Below, piece after piece: positions 42,469 through 50,701 of a DNA stretch of 64,000 nucleotides (positions within the stretch are counted from its first letter, which is position 1; each line of letters begins with the position of its first letter). Position numbers and translations under genes: made by a program. Origin of the DNA: DASXKD01 sp963734725. Its GTDB lineage: Bacteria; Actinomycetota; Actinomycetes; Streptosporangiales; Streptosporangiaceae. The stretch is from assembly GCA_963734725.1 (NCBI GenBank), contig CAVTIX010000020.1, positions 372,001 through 436,000 of the forward strand, in the 5' to 3' direction. The notes under the pieces were generated by a model that did no database searches, was not told the origin of the DNA, and saw only the letters and a list, made by a program, of their open reading frames with translations.

Positions 42469-43387
42469 ATGGATCAGCCCGACGGCGGCGTCCTGAGCCA
42501 CGCGGCGTTCTGCTACCGCGGCCAGCCCGAGCACGCGGCGGCGATCGTGGCCTTCACCCAGGCAGGCCTCGCGGCGGGTGAGCCGGTCCTGGTTGCGGTG
42601 CCCGGCGCCAAGGCACGCGCGATCCGTGACCACCTGGACGACGGGCCGGGCGAGGTGGTTTTCACCGACATGACCAACCTGGGGCGCAACCCGGCGCGGA
42701 TCATCCCTGAGGTGCGGGCGTTCGCCGACAAGCACCCCGGCCAGCGCGTGCGTTTCGTCGGCGAGCCCGGCCTGGCCCGGGCGCTCGGCCGCGGAGATCT
42801 GCGAGGTGGCCAGGCACGAGGCCCTGATCAACCTCGCGTTCGCGCAGACGCCGATAACGATCTTGTGCCCATACGACGCTTCGGGGCTGCCCGGTTCCGT
42901 CCTCGCCGACGCGCGGCGCACCCATCAGGAGCCGGCGGCGGCCGGCGCGACCGGTCAGACCTGGCGGGACAACCTGCCCCCGGGGTGCGACCGCCCGCTT
43001 TACCCGCCGCCCGCCGGGGCGGAGGTCTTTTCCTACGACACGGACCTGGCGTCGGTGCGGCGGCGGGTCGCCGGCCATGCCCGGCGCGCCGGGCTCACCG
43101 GGGACCGCACCGCCGACCTGATCCTGGCCGTGAACGAGATCGCCGCCAACACGATCAGCCACACCACCGGTGGCGGGGTGCTGCAGATCTGGCACACCCC
43201 GGAGGAGATCGTGTGCCAAGTGCGCGACCAGGGCGAGATCACCGATCCGCTTGCCGGACGCGTCCGGCACGGCCCCGACGACCGCGGCCATGGCCTATGG
43301 CTCGTCAATCAGTTGTGTGACCTGGCCGAGCTGCGCACCGGCCCGGCGGGCACCACGGTCCGGATGCACATGCGCCGGGGTGGCTAG
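42469..43387 (+). pseudogene. MEDS domain plus RsbW-like ATPase gene with one frameshift (copy 1)
   Basis: ATG 42469 has GGAG nine bases upstream. The first frame encodes a MEDS sensor domain (LSHAAFCYRGQPEHAAAIV, then GRNPARIIPEVRAF and QRVRFVGEP). At about 42770 the frame changes; the second frame continues with WPGRSAAEICEVARHEALIN, LCPYDASGLP and a C-terminal ATPase domain (AVNEIAANTISHTTGGG, GHGLWLVNQLCDLAEL). The intact paralogue at 55660 shows that one extra base (within GGCC) explains the break. Proteins of this type are likely anti-sigma-factor kinases with a sensory MEDS part. It follows the ANTAR-phosphatase gene, a plausible functional partner. Confidence 0.85.
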
Positions 43388-43518
43388 CTCGCGGCGGCGG
43401 CGCCTGGCCGGGCCCAGATCGCCATGGGAGCCTCCGGTTCGTCTGTGCTGCCTGCCCGACTCCCCCCGAGCCATGCCCTCAAACCCCGGTCCGTACCGGG
43501 ATCGGCGGCCCGGCGCCG

Positions 43519-46425
43519 TCAGGCGGGGATTTCGAGCAACTCGGCGAGCAGCTCGGCCAGGTGCATTCCGTCCCGGCCGAGGCGCCCGGCCTGGATCTGG
43601 GTACGGCAGGAGAACCCGTCGGCGAGCACCGCGGTCTCTGGGCGGGCGTCCCGCACCGCGGGCCACAGCCCGTGCTCCGCGCAGGCGGCGGACACCTCGT
43701 AGTGGCCGCGCTCGAACCCGAAGTTGCCGGCCAGCCCGCAGCAGCCGCTGTCGAGCACGTCAACCTCGACCCCGCAGGCCTGCAGCAGCTTGATATCTGC
43801 GTCGAAGCCCATAATGGCGTGCTGGTGGCAGTGCACCTGAGCGATGGCCGCGCGGCGGCCGACGACAGGGCGCGCGGGCGGATGCCAGCCCGCCTCGGTG
43901 AGGACCTCAGCGAGCGTCCTGGTCTGCCCGGCCAGCAGCCGGGCGTCATCGGACCCCAGCAGTTCGGCGGCGTCAGACCGGAACACCGCGGCGCAACTCG
44001 GCTCCAGCACCACCACCTGCGTGCCCGCCTGTAGCGCCGGCCGCAGCACCCGGATGGTCCTGGCCAGCATCCGCCTGGCCATGCCGAGCTGGCCGGTGGA
44101 TATCCAGGTGAGACCGCAGCACACGGGCCGGGCCGGGACCTCGACGATGAACCCGGCATCCTCCAGCACGGCCACCGCCGCCTTCCCGACCGCGGGGTGG
44201 AAGCTGTTGGTGAACGTATCCGGCCACAAGATGACCCTCTTGCCGCCCGGCCGGGCGGCGCGCCGGGCGTGCCAATGGGTGAACCGCTCCCGGGCGAACA
44301 GCGGCAACTCGCGATGCTGGTCGATGCCACCGGCCTGCTTGATCGCCCGGCCCAGGACCGGCGCCCGCCCGGCCGCGTTGACCAGGCCGGGAGCCCGGGC
44401 CGCGAGCAGCGCGGCGGCCGGCAGCCAGCCCATCGAGTAGTGCGCGGCGGGCCGCAGCCTGCCCTTGTAGTGATGGGCCAGGAACTCCGCCTTGTAGGTG
44501 GCCATGTCCACCTCGACCGGGCATTCCTTGCGGCAGCCCTTGCAGGCCAGGCACAGGTCGAGCGCGTCCAGCACCTCGGTGGAATGCCAGCCGTCGCGGA
44601 TCACCTCACCGCGCACCATCTCCATCAGCAGCCGGGACCGGCCCCTGGTGGAATGCTCCTCCTCGCGGGTGGCCCGGTAGCTCGGGCACATGACCCCGCT
44701 CTCGTCGCCGCGGCACTTGCCCACCCCGACGCACCGCGCCGCCGCGTGGGAGAACCTTCCCCCGTCGCTGGGGTAATGAAAAACCGTCACCGGTTCCTTC
44801 GGGAACCAGCCACGCCGGGTGAGATTCGAGTCCAGCGGGTAAGGGTCCACGACCTTGCCCGGGTTCATCCGGTTACCGGGATCGAAGGCGGCCTTCATTT
44901 CGCCGAAGGCGCGGATCAGGTCCGGGCCGAACATCTTCAGCAGCAGCTCGCCCCGGGACTGGCCGTCGCCGTGCTCGCCGGACAGCGACCCGCCGTAGCT
45001 GACCACCAGGTCGGCAGCCTCCTCGACGAACGACCGGTACCTGGCGATGCCCTCGCTGGTGCGCAGCTCGAACGGGATACGGGTGTGCACACAGCCCTGG
45101 CCGAAGTGCCCGTACAGGGAGGCGGCGCGGTAGTCGTAGCGTTCCAGCAGCTTGCGGAAGTCGCGCAGGTAGTCGCCGAGCCGGTCCGGCGGGACCGCGG
45201 CGTCTTCCCAGCCCTCGTGCGTCTCGTGCTTGCCCGGCGGGTAGGCGGTGGCGCCCAGGCCCGCCTCGCGCACGTCGCTGAGCTTGTCTTCGACCGCCGG
45301 GTCCTCGGTATAGGCGACGTGTGGCTTGGCATGGTCGCCGTCGGACTGGACGTCCTCGATCAGCGCGTGTGCCTTGGCGTCGGCCTCCTCCTTGGTGTCG
45401 CCGCCGAACTGGATCATCAGCCACCCGGAGCCCTCCGGCAGCTTGTCCAGCGCGTCGCCGGCCAGGTGCTCCTCGCGCTCCAGCGAGATGAGCGTGTCAT
45501 CCAGCCCTTCACACAGCAGTGGCTTGTGGGCGACCACCTTCGGCACCAGGTCGGCGGCGTCGGCGATGTCGGGGTACCCGAGGACGACGAGGGACCGGCA
45601 GCGCGGCACTTCGAACAGCTCGATCTCCGCGTGCAGCACGGTGACCAGGGTGCTCTCGCTGCCGACCAGTGCCCTGGCCACGTGGAACCCGTTCTCCGGC
45701 AGAAGCTGGTCGAGGTTGTACCCGGACACCCGGCGCGGGATCTTCGGGTACCCGGTGCGGATCTGGCCCAGGTAGGCGTCGCGGATCTCCCGCAGTCGCC
45801 GGTACAGCTCGGCCTTGTCGCCGCCGCCGGAGAGGATTCGCTCATACTCCTCGTCGCTGGTCTCCCCCACCCAGGTGCGCAGCCCACCGTAGGTCAGCAC
45901 CTCAAGCCGCCGCACCGAGTCGGCCATCTTGCCGTAGGCCTGCGCGGTGGACCCGCACGAGTTGTTCCCGATCATGCCGCCGATGGTGCAGCTCACGTGA
46001 GTGGACGGCTTCGGCCCGACCATCAGCCCGTGCGGGGCCAGCGCGTCGTTGACCTTGTCCAGCGCCGCGCCGGGCGCCACGATCGCGGTCTTCGCCTGCT
46101 TGTCAAACGAGACCACGTGGTGGCAGTACTTCGTCCAGTCGATGACGACCGCGGTGTTGACACACTGCCCGGCCAGGCTGGTCCCGCCGCCACGGGATAG
46201 CACCGGCGCCCCTGCCTCCCGGCACACGGCGACGGCCGCCACGGCGGCGTCCACGGTGCGCGGCACGACCACGCCGATCGGCACCTGCCGGTAGTTGGAG
46301 GCGTCCTGGGCGTAGGCGCTCAAGGTGCCGGGATCGAACCTGACCTCGCCGTCAACCCTCTCGTCCAGCGCGGCGTGGAGCCTGCCGGTGTCCACCCCCG
46401 CCATGGGCGTCATGACCTGCACCAC
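43519..46425 (-). CDS. FAD-linked oxidase/iron-sulfur D-2-hydroxyacid dehydrogenase (YdiJ/GlcD-GlcF-like fusion)
   Basis: 968 residues. The N-terminal FAD_binding_4 domain has LSRGGGTSLAGQCVN and GGMIGNNSCGSTAQAYGK; a FAD_oxidase_C domain ends with SGEHGDGQSRGELLLKMFG and DPGNRMNPGKVVDP. Two cysteine clusters follow (CVGVGKC then MCPSY; CLACKGCRKECP), fit for 4Fe-4S clusters, then CCG-type repeats (PVCCGLTW, LEPSCAAVF, DSGCCGLAGNFGFE). This is the architecture of E. coli YdiJ, a D-2-hydroxyglutarate dehydrogenase, and of D-lactate dehydrogenases. Which hydroxyacid is used cannot be read here. The GTG start lies seven bases after the F420-enzyme remnant. Confidence 0.9.
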   Translation of the reverse strand: MVQVMTPMAGVDTGRLHAALDERVDGEVRFDPGTLSAYAQDASNYRQVPIGVVVPRTVDAAVAAVAVCREAGAPVLSRGGGTSLAGQCVNTAVVIDWTKYCHHVVSFDKQAKTAIVAPGAALDKVNDALAPHGLMVGPKPSTHVSCTIGGMIGNNSCGSTAQAYGKMADSVRRLEVLTYGGLRTWVGETSDEEYERILSGGGDKAELYRRLREIRDAYLGQIRTGYPKIPRRVSGYNLDQLLPENGFHVARALVGSESTLVTVLHAEIELFEVPRCRSLVVLGYPDIADAADLVPKVVAHKPLLCEGLDDTLISLEREEHLAGDALDKLPEGSGWLMIQFGGDTKEEADAKAHALIEDVQSDGDHAKPHVAYTEDPAVEDKLSDVREAGLGATAYPPGKHETHEGWEDAAVPPDRLGDYLRDFRKLLERYDYRAASLYGHFGQGCVHTRIPFELRTSEGIARYRSFVEEAADLVVSYGGSLSGEHGDGQSRGELLLKMFGPDLIRAFGEMKAAFDPGNRMNPGKVVDPYPLDSNLTRRGWFPKEPVTVFHYPSDGGRFSHAAARCVGVGKCRGDESGVMCPSYRATREEEHSTRGRSRLLMEMVRGEVIRDGWHSTEVLDALDLCLACKGCRKECPVEVDMATYKAEFLAHHYKGRLRPAAHYSMGWLPAAALLAARAPGLVNAAGRAPVLGRAIKQAGGIDQHRELPLFARERFTHWHARRAARPGGKRVILWPDTFTNSFHPAVGKAAVAVLEDAGFIVEVPARPVCCGLTWISTGQLGMARRMLARTIRVLRPALQAGTQVVVLEPSCAAVFRSDAAELLGSDDARLLAGQTRTLAEVLTEAGWHPPARPVVGRRAAIAQVHCHQHAIMGFDADIKLLQACGVEVDVLDSGCCGLAGNFGFERGHYEVSAACAEHGLWPAVRDARPETAVLADGFSCRTQIQAGRLGRDGMHLAELLAELLEIPA

Positions 46426-46431
46426 GGTCGG

Positions 46432-46613
46432 CTACCCTTCCCGGCGCCGCGGCAGCACGGCGTCCGCGTAGAACTCGAAGAAGCCCTCGTGCTCTCCCCC
46501 GGCCTGGCCGATGTACACCTCGTCGAACCCGGCCTCCTCGGCGAGCCGCGCCTGAGGACCAGGTCGGCCGGCCCGTACTCCTCGCAGGACAGGAAGTAAC
46601 CGAAGCGGGTCAT
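46432..46613 (-). pseudogene. remnant of an F420-dependent LLM-class oxidoreductase
   Basis: ATG 46613 begins MTRFGYFLSCEEYGPADLV, the typical N-terminus of the TIGR03557-type LLM F420 enzymes. A frame change near 46555 leads to RLAEEAGFDEVYIGQAG and FFEFYADAVLP, which is the C-terminus of the same family. The roughly 270 central residues are missing. The deletion may have used the similar AEEAGFD-like words near both ends of such proteins. It lies just before the FAD oxidoreductase gene and may now only contribute its leader. Confidence 0.75.
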
Positions 46614-46903
46614 AGGCCTTGCCGTTCGGGTCTGTTGCCGGCTGCTGCCCGGAGTGCCGGTGTGCCGGTGTGCCCGGTGTGCCCGGGCGCTGCAGCGCGG
46701 ATGCGCCGTTGGTGTGCGCCGCCAACCGGCTGGACCGCTACCTGTGGGCCGGATGTCTACCAGCCGGCCCAGAGTGCTTGCGTGAGATGACGGGCCGGCG
46801 CAAGAATGCCCTGTGCGGTTTGTCCCGGCTTCGGGGCAGCCGCTTCCTGGGTCCAGAGACGCGGCCCGATCCCCCTTCTCCCGCCAACGGGTGGTGATGG
46901 TCC
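46614..46903. other. intergenic region before the STAS gene
   Basis: 290 bases; no gene seen. GTTT (46818) and GGGCAG (46834) occur but only 12 bases apart, too close for the promoter pattern used elsewhere here. Confidence 0.45.
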
Positions 46904-47320
46904 GTGTCTGGGGAACGTCAACCGGTCTGGGTCGGCCGCGTCGCGATCGTTACCCTCCCCGCCGAGATTGACCTGGCCAACGCCGAACTGGTGCGCCAGG
47001 ACCTGCTGTCGGTCGTGGCGCAGGGCGCCACCCGGGTGATCGCGGACATGACCCCGACGACGTTCTGCGACTCGGCCGGGATCACGGCGCTGGTCCGTGT
47101 GGGCCAGCAGGCCACCGCGCGCGGCTCGGGGCTGCGGCTGGCTGCCAGCGCGCCAGCCGTGACCCGCGTGCTGGCCCTCACGGGGGTCGACAAGCTGATC
47201 GAGGTATACCCGAGCGTCGCGGCCGCAATGGCCGACCCGGGTGGCCAGGTCGCGGCGGAACCGGCGCCTGCCGCGCCGGGGCAGGCCGACTCGGAGGGGT
47301 GTGCCCCGCAGCCGGGCTGA
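46904..47320 (+). CDS. STAS domain anti-sigma factor antagonist (copy 1)
   Basis: 138 residues from GTG 46904. The STAS fold is clear: VAIVTLPAEIDLANAELV, ADMTPTTFCDSAGITALVRV with the DSAG site whose serine is the usual phosphorylation target, and VTRVLALTGVDKLIEVYPSV. The last 30 residues are Ala/Pro-rich. In partner switching such a protein is held inactive when phosphorylated by an RsbW-like kinase and reactivated by a SpoIIE-type phosphatase; both types are encoded in the window. Confidence 0.9.
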   Translation: MSGERQPVWVGRVAIVTLPAEIDLANAELVRQDLLSVVAQGATRVIADMTPTTFCDSAGITALVRVGQQATARGSGLRLAASAPAVTRVLALTGVDKLIEVYPSVAAAMADPGGQVAAEPAPAAPGQADSEGCAPQPG

Positions 47321-47374
47321 TGCTGCCGTGCCGGGCCGCCACTCGGGGGCCGGCCCGGCCGGTACCTGGGCGCC

Positions 47375-47402
47375 GGGACGGGCGCTGCTCGCCGCCCGTC
47401 CC
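47375..47402. terminator. bidirectional hairpin terminator
   Basis: Perfect 10-bp stem GGGACGGGCG (47375-47384) and CGCCCGTCCC (47393-47402) with an eight-base loop, between convergent stops at 47320 and 47414. Confidence 0.7.
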
Positions 47403-47413
47403 AGCCACTCCGC

Positions 47414-47941
47414 TCAGGAGGCCGCCTTCTCCAGCCAGGCGTGCACGAATTGCAGCATGTCAGCGCCGGCCAGCGCGGCGAGGGTGCCCATGGCGATGCG
47501 CGTTGTGCGCGGCAGGTAGATCAGGCCCGCGCCGAACCCGGTGGCCACCCAGACGCTGGTGCAGAACGGGCAGGTGACCAGTTCCCCCACGGTCTTGCGG
47601 CCACCCTGGCCGCGGACCGCCTCCTTGAGCTCCGCTGGGCCCTGGGTGCCCTGGTAGGAGGTGAACGGCGCGCGCAACGGGCTGGTCACCGGGCCCTTGG
47701 CCAGCAACCTGCTCAGCTTGTGCGTCGCCGCCGCGCACAGGGCGACGTCGGCAACCGGGAAGCCATCGGGGACGTCACGCCCGGTGATCTTGGCGATGCT
47801 CGCGAGGGCGCCGACCAGGCTGGCATAGGCCGTCATCGTGATCGCGTAGCCGCGCAGCGGACGGTCGCCGCCGCGGGCATAGCGCTCGCCTTGCGCGCTG
47901 GCGGCCGCGGCCACCCGATCCTTGATCTCGGTGAATGTCAT
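47414..47941 (-). CDS. DUF1360 domain membrane protein
   Basis: 175 residues. The family pattern DVALCAAATHKLSRLLAKGPVT (split here as ALCAAATHKLSRLLAK), RAPFTSY, and CPFCTSVWVATGFGAGL with the paired cysteines is present. Hydrophobic helices occur around AYASLVGALASIAKI and near the C-terminus. Its relatives include YozB-like and spore-coat-associated proteins; the role is unknown. The sigma-B-like promoter at 47951-47974 ends ten bases before the ATG, so the mRNA may be leaderless. Confidence 0.88.
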   Translation of the reverse strand: MTFTEIKDRVAAAASAQGERYARGGDRPLRGYAITMTAYASLVGALASIAKITGRDVPDGFPVADVALCAAATHKLSRLLAKGPVTSPLRAPFTSYQGTQGPAELKEAVRGQGGRKTVGELVTCPFCTSVWVATGFGAGLIYLPRTTRIAMGTLAALAGADMLQFVHAWLEKAAS

Positions 47942-47950
47942 GCCAGGCGG

Positions 47951-47974
47951 CTACCCGCGGCCCGCGAGGCAAAC
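47951..47974 (-). promoter_or_regulatory. sigma-B-like promoter of the DUF1360 gene
   Basis: Minus strand GTTT (47974-47971), 14 bases, GGGTAG (47956-47951), a close match to the sigma-B/SigF pattern. Confidence 0.55.
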
Positions 47975-47996
47975 ATCCGCGGCGTCGCTCCCGCCG

Positions 47997-48758
47997 TCAG
48001 TCTTCGCTCTCCTCGAACGCATGGGGCTGGGGCGGCTCACCGCTGACGCTGGTGACGATCGCAGCCGCGATGTCGCGGAGCTTGAGGTTGCTGTTCTGCG
48101 ACGCGGTACGCATGATCTCGAACGCCTTCGCCTGCGCGCACCGCTCCTGCGCCATGATCACGCCGAGGGCCTGGTAGATCACCGCCCGCGAGGTCAGCGA
48201 GGACCTAAGCTGCTCGGTGAGCTCGGAGTATGACGCCAGCCGCAGCATCAGCGATAGCCCTCCAGAGGCGTTCTCGGCCAAGTTCTCCGCGCGCCGCACC
48301 TGCGTAGCGCCGAACGCGGCCACGCCGCGGGCGTACAGGTTCAGCGCGCCCACCGGCTTGCCGTCCGCCACCAGCGGCAGCGACAGGCAGGATCGGATTC
48401 CGCGGGCATGTGCGGCGGCCTCGAACCGGGGCCACCGCGCCCGGTCGGCCGTGTCGTCGATGCTCACCTGGTCGCCGGAGCGCATCGCGTGCAGGCATGG
48501 CCCGTCGTCGAGCAGATACTGCACCTCGTCGATCTCCTTGGCCAGCGGATCGCTGCAGGCCGCCGTGGCTGGCCGCCCGGTGCCGCGCATCGTCATCCCG
48601 CACGAGACCCCGCCGGTGACCAGGCGAGCGGCCAGCGTGGCCAGTTCATGCAGGAACTGCTCGAGCGTCTCGGTGCCGAGCAGCGCCTTTTGCAGCTCGG
48701 TGAACGTGTCCGCCGCATCGCTGTCCGGCCCGTACGTCTGGTCAGGCTCGTGCATCAT
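47997..48758 (-). CDS. GAF and ANTAR domain RNA-binding antiterminator
   Basis: 253 residues. Residues about 15-170 form a GAF domain (LATLAARLVTGGVSCGMTMR, YLLDDGPCLHAMRSGD, SLPLVADGKPVGALNLYA). Residues about 180-240 form an ANTAR domain (LTSRAVIYQALGVIMAQERC, KAFEIMRTASQNSNLKLRDI), which binds paired hairpins in nascent RNA to prevent termination. This arrangement is common in mycobacteria and streptomycetes. A precise GTTT-N14-GGGTAC promoter lies upstream. The RNA targets are not known. Confidence 0.9.
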   Translation of the reverse strand: MMHEPDQTYGPDSDAADTFTELQKALLGTETLEQFLHELATLAARLVTGGVSCGMTMRGTGRPATAACSDPLAKEIDEVQYLLDDGPCLHAMRSGDQVSIDDTADRARWPRFEAAAHARGIRSCLSLPLVADGKPVGALNLYARGVAAFGATQVRRAENLAENASGGLSLMLRLASYSELTEQLRSSLTSRAVIYQALGVIMAQERCAQAKAFEIMRTASQNSNLKLRDIAAAIVTSVSGEPPQPHAFEESED

Positions 48759-48796
48759 CCCTGTGTGCCTTCCGTTCCATCCCGTGCCACCGATCT

Positions 48797-48820
48797 GTAC
48801 CCGCGAGGGCAGAATGAAAC
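48797..48820 (-). promoter_or_regulatory. sigma-B-like promoter of the GAF-ANTAR gene
   Basis: Minus strand GTTT (48820-48817), 14 bases, GGGTAC (48802-48797), about 40 bases before ATG 48758. This is the best match to the known consensus in the window. Confidence 0.6.
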
Positions 48821-48847
48821 GGCCGCACCGTGGTAGTGGCGTGTCAC

Positions 48848-50701
48848 ATGGATGCCAAACAGCTTCGTGACCTGGGTCAGCAGCTCCGGGTGGATGCAGT
48901 GCACGCCGCGGCCGCCGCGGGGTCCGGGCACCCGACGTCCTCGATGTCGGCGGCCGACCTCATGGCCGTGCTGCTGGCCGAGCACCTGCGATACGACTTC
49001 ACCATGCCCCGCCACCCGGGCAACGACCGGCTGATCTTTTCCAAGGGCCACGCGTCCCCGCTGTTGTACGCCATGTACCGGGCGGCGGGCGTGCTGGATG
49101 ACGACGAGCTGCTCAGCTTCCGGGCACTCGGCAGCAGGCTCGAGGGCCATCCGACGCCACGGCTGCCGTGGGTGGACGTCGCGACCGGCTCGCTGGGGCT
49201 CGGGCTGCCCGCCGGGGTGGGCATGGCGCTGGCCGCCGCCCGGCTGGAGAACAGCCCGTACCAGGTGTGGGTGCTGTGCGGGGACAGCGAACTCGCCGAG
49301 GGCTCGATGTGGGAGGCGTTCGAGCACGCCGGGTACGAGCGGCTGGACAACCTCACCGCCATCATCGACGTGAACCGGCTCGGCCAGCGCGGTGAGACCA
49401 GGCACGGCTGGGACACCGCCGCCTACGCCCGGCGAATCAGCGCGTTCGGCTGGCACACGATCGAGATCGACGGGCACGACGTCGAGGCCATCGACGGCGC
49501 CTACACCGAGGCGCTGGGGACGCACCGCAAGCCCACCGCGATCCTCGCCCGCACCATGAAGGGACGCGGGGTGGCGGCGGTGCAGGACGCCGAGGGCGCC
49601 CACGGCAAGCCGGTGCCCGACACCGATGAGGCCATCGCCGAACTCGGCGGGATCCGGAACATCCGGGTGCCGGCGCGGCCGCCGTCCGGCGCCCCCGGGC
49701 GGCGCCCGGCCGCCGGGGAGAACGGCAGCCGGCTCGTCCTCCCGGAGTACGAGCGCGGCGAGCAGGTAGCGACCCGGACCGCGATCGGCGCGGCCCTGGC
49801 CGCGCTGGGCGCCGTCCGGCCGGACGTGGTCGTGCTGGACGGCGAGGTCAGCGACTCGACCCGGACCGAGGAGTTCGCCCGCCACCACCCGGACCGGTTC
49901 TTCGAGTTCTTCATCGCCGAGCAGCAGATGGCGGCCGCCGCCCTGGGCATGCAGGTCCACGGCTGGGTGCCGTTCGCGGCCACTTTCGCCGCGTTCTGGG
50001 CCCGGGCGTACGACTTCATCAGGATGGCCGCCATCGGCCAGGCGAACCTCAAGCTGATCGGCTCGCATGCGGGCGTCTCCATCGGCCAGGACGGCCCGTC
50101 CCAGATGGGGCTGGAGGACCTGGCCATGATGCGGGCCGTGCACGACAGCGTTGTGCTGTACCCGTGCGACGCGAACCAGGCCGCGGCCCTGACCGCCGAA
50201 CTGGCCGGGCACTACGGGATCGGATACCTGCGGGCCACCAGGGGCGACACGCCAGTGATCTACCGGCCCGGCGAGCAGTTCCCGATCGGCGGCAGCAAGG
50301 TCCTGCGGTCCGGCGACGCCGACCAGGTGACGATCATCGCCGCGGGCATCACCGTGCACCAGGCGCTCAGCGCGGCGGACACCCTGGCGGCCGGCGGCAT
50401 CGCCGCCCGGGTGATCGACCTCTATTCGGTCAAGCCGGTGGACGCCCAGGGGCTGCGCGCCGCGGCCGACGCGACCGGCGCGTTCGTGACCGTCGAGGAC
50501 CACTGGGCAGAGGGCGGCCTCGGTGACGCCGTGCTCGCCGCCTTCGCCAACGGCCACCAGGCGCCACGGATCACCAAGCTCGCCGTGCATACCATGCCGG
50601 GCTCGGCCAGCCCGGACGAGCAGTTGCATGCCGCCGGGATCGACGCGAAAGCCATCGAGGCCGCGGCCCGCGCGCTGGTCGCTGATCGGGTGCCGCTGTG
50701 A
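48848..50701 (+). CDS. transketolase
   Basis: 617 residues from ATG 48848; a GTG six codons earlier is in frame and no strong ribosome site decides between them. The ThDP half has SGHPTSSMSAADLMAVLL, SKGHASPLLYAMY and CGDSELAEGSMWEAFEHAG, the cofactor motif. The pyrimidine half has ATRTAIGAALAALG and FFEFFIAEQQMAAAALGM with the catalytic glutamate, then GSHAGVSIGQDGPSQMGLED, and the C-terminal domain. It is shorter than the usual 660-700 residues, like archaeal/actinobacterial short forms. It forms an operon with an enolase-superfamily enzyme, which suggests sugar-acid or pentose catabolism rather than the main pentose phosphate pathway. Confidence 0.9.
   Translation: MDAKQLRDLGQQLRVDAVHAAAAAGSGHPTSSMSAADLMAVLLAEHLRYDFTMPRHPGNDRLIFSKGHASPLLYAMYRAAGVLDDDELLSFRALGSRLEGHPTPRLPWVDVATGSLGLGLPAGVGMALAAARLENSPYQVWVLCGDSELAEGSMWEAFEHAGYERLDNLTAIIDVNRLGQRGETRHGWDTAAYARRISAFGWHTIEIDGHDVEAIDGAYTEALGTHRKPTAILARTMKGRGVAAVQDAEGAHGKPVPDTDEAIAELGGIRNIRVPARPPSGAPGRRPAAGENGSRLVLPEYERGEQVATRTAIGAALAALGAVRPDVVVLDGEVSDSTRTEEFARHHPDRFFEFFIAEQQMAAAALGMQVHGWVPFAATFAAFWARAYDFIRMAAIGQANLKLIGSHAGVSIGQDGPSQMGLEDLAMMRAVHDSVVLYPCDANQAAALTAELAGHYGIGYLRATRGDTPVIYRPGEQFPIGGSKVLRSGDADQVTIIAAGITVHQALSAADTLAAGGIAARVIDLYSVKPVDAQGLRAAADATGAFVTVEDHWAEGGLGDAVLAAFANGHQAPRITKLAVHTMPGSASPDEQLHAAGIDAKAIEAAARALVADRVPL

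Noticed and set aside
46818..46839. Sigma-B-like promoter before the STAS gene at 46904
   Set aside because: GTTT and GGGCAG are only 12 bases apart, outside the 14-16 base spacing.
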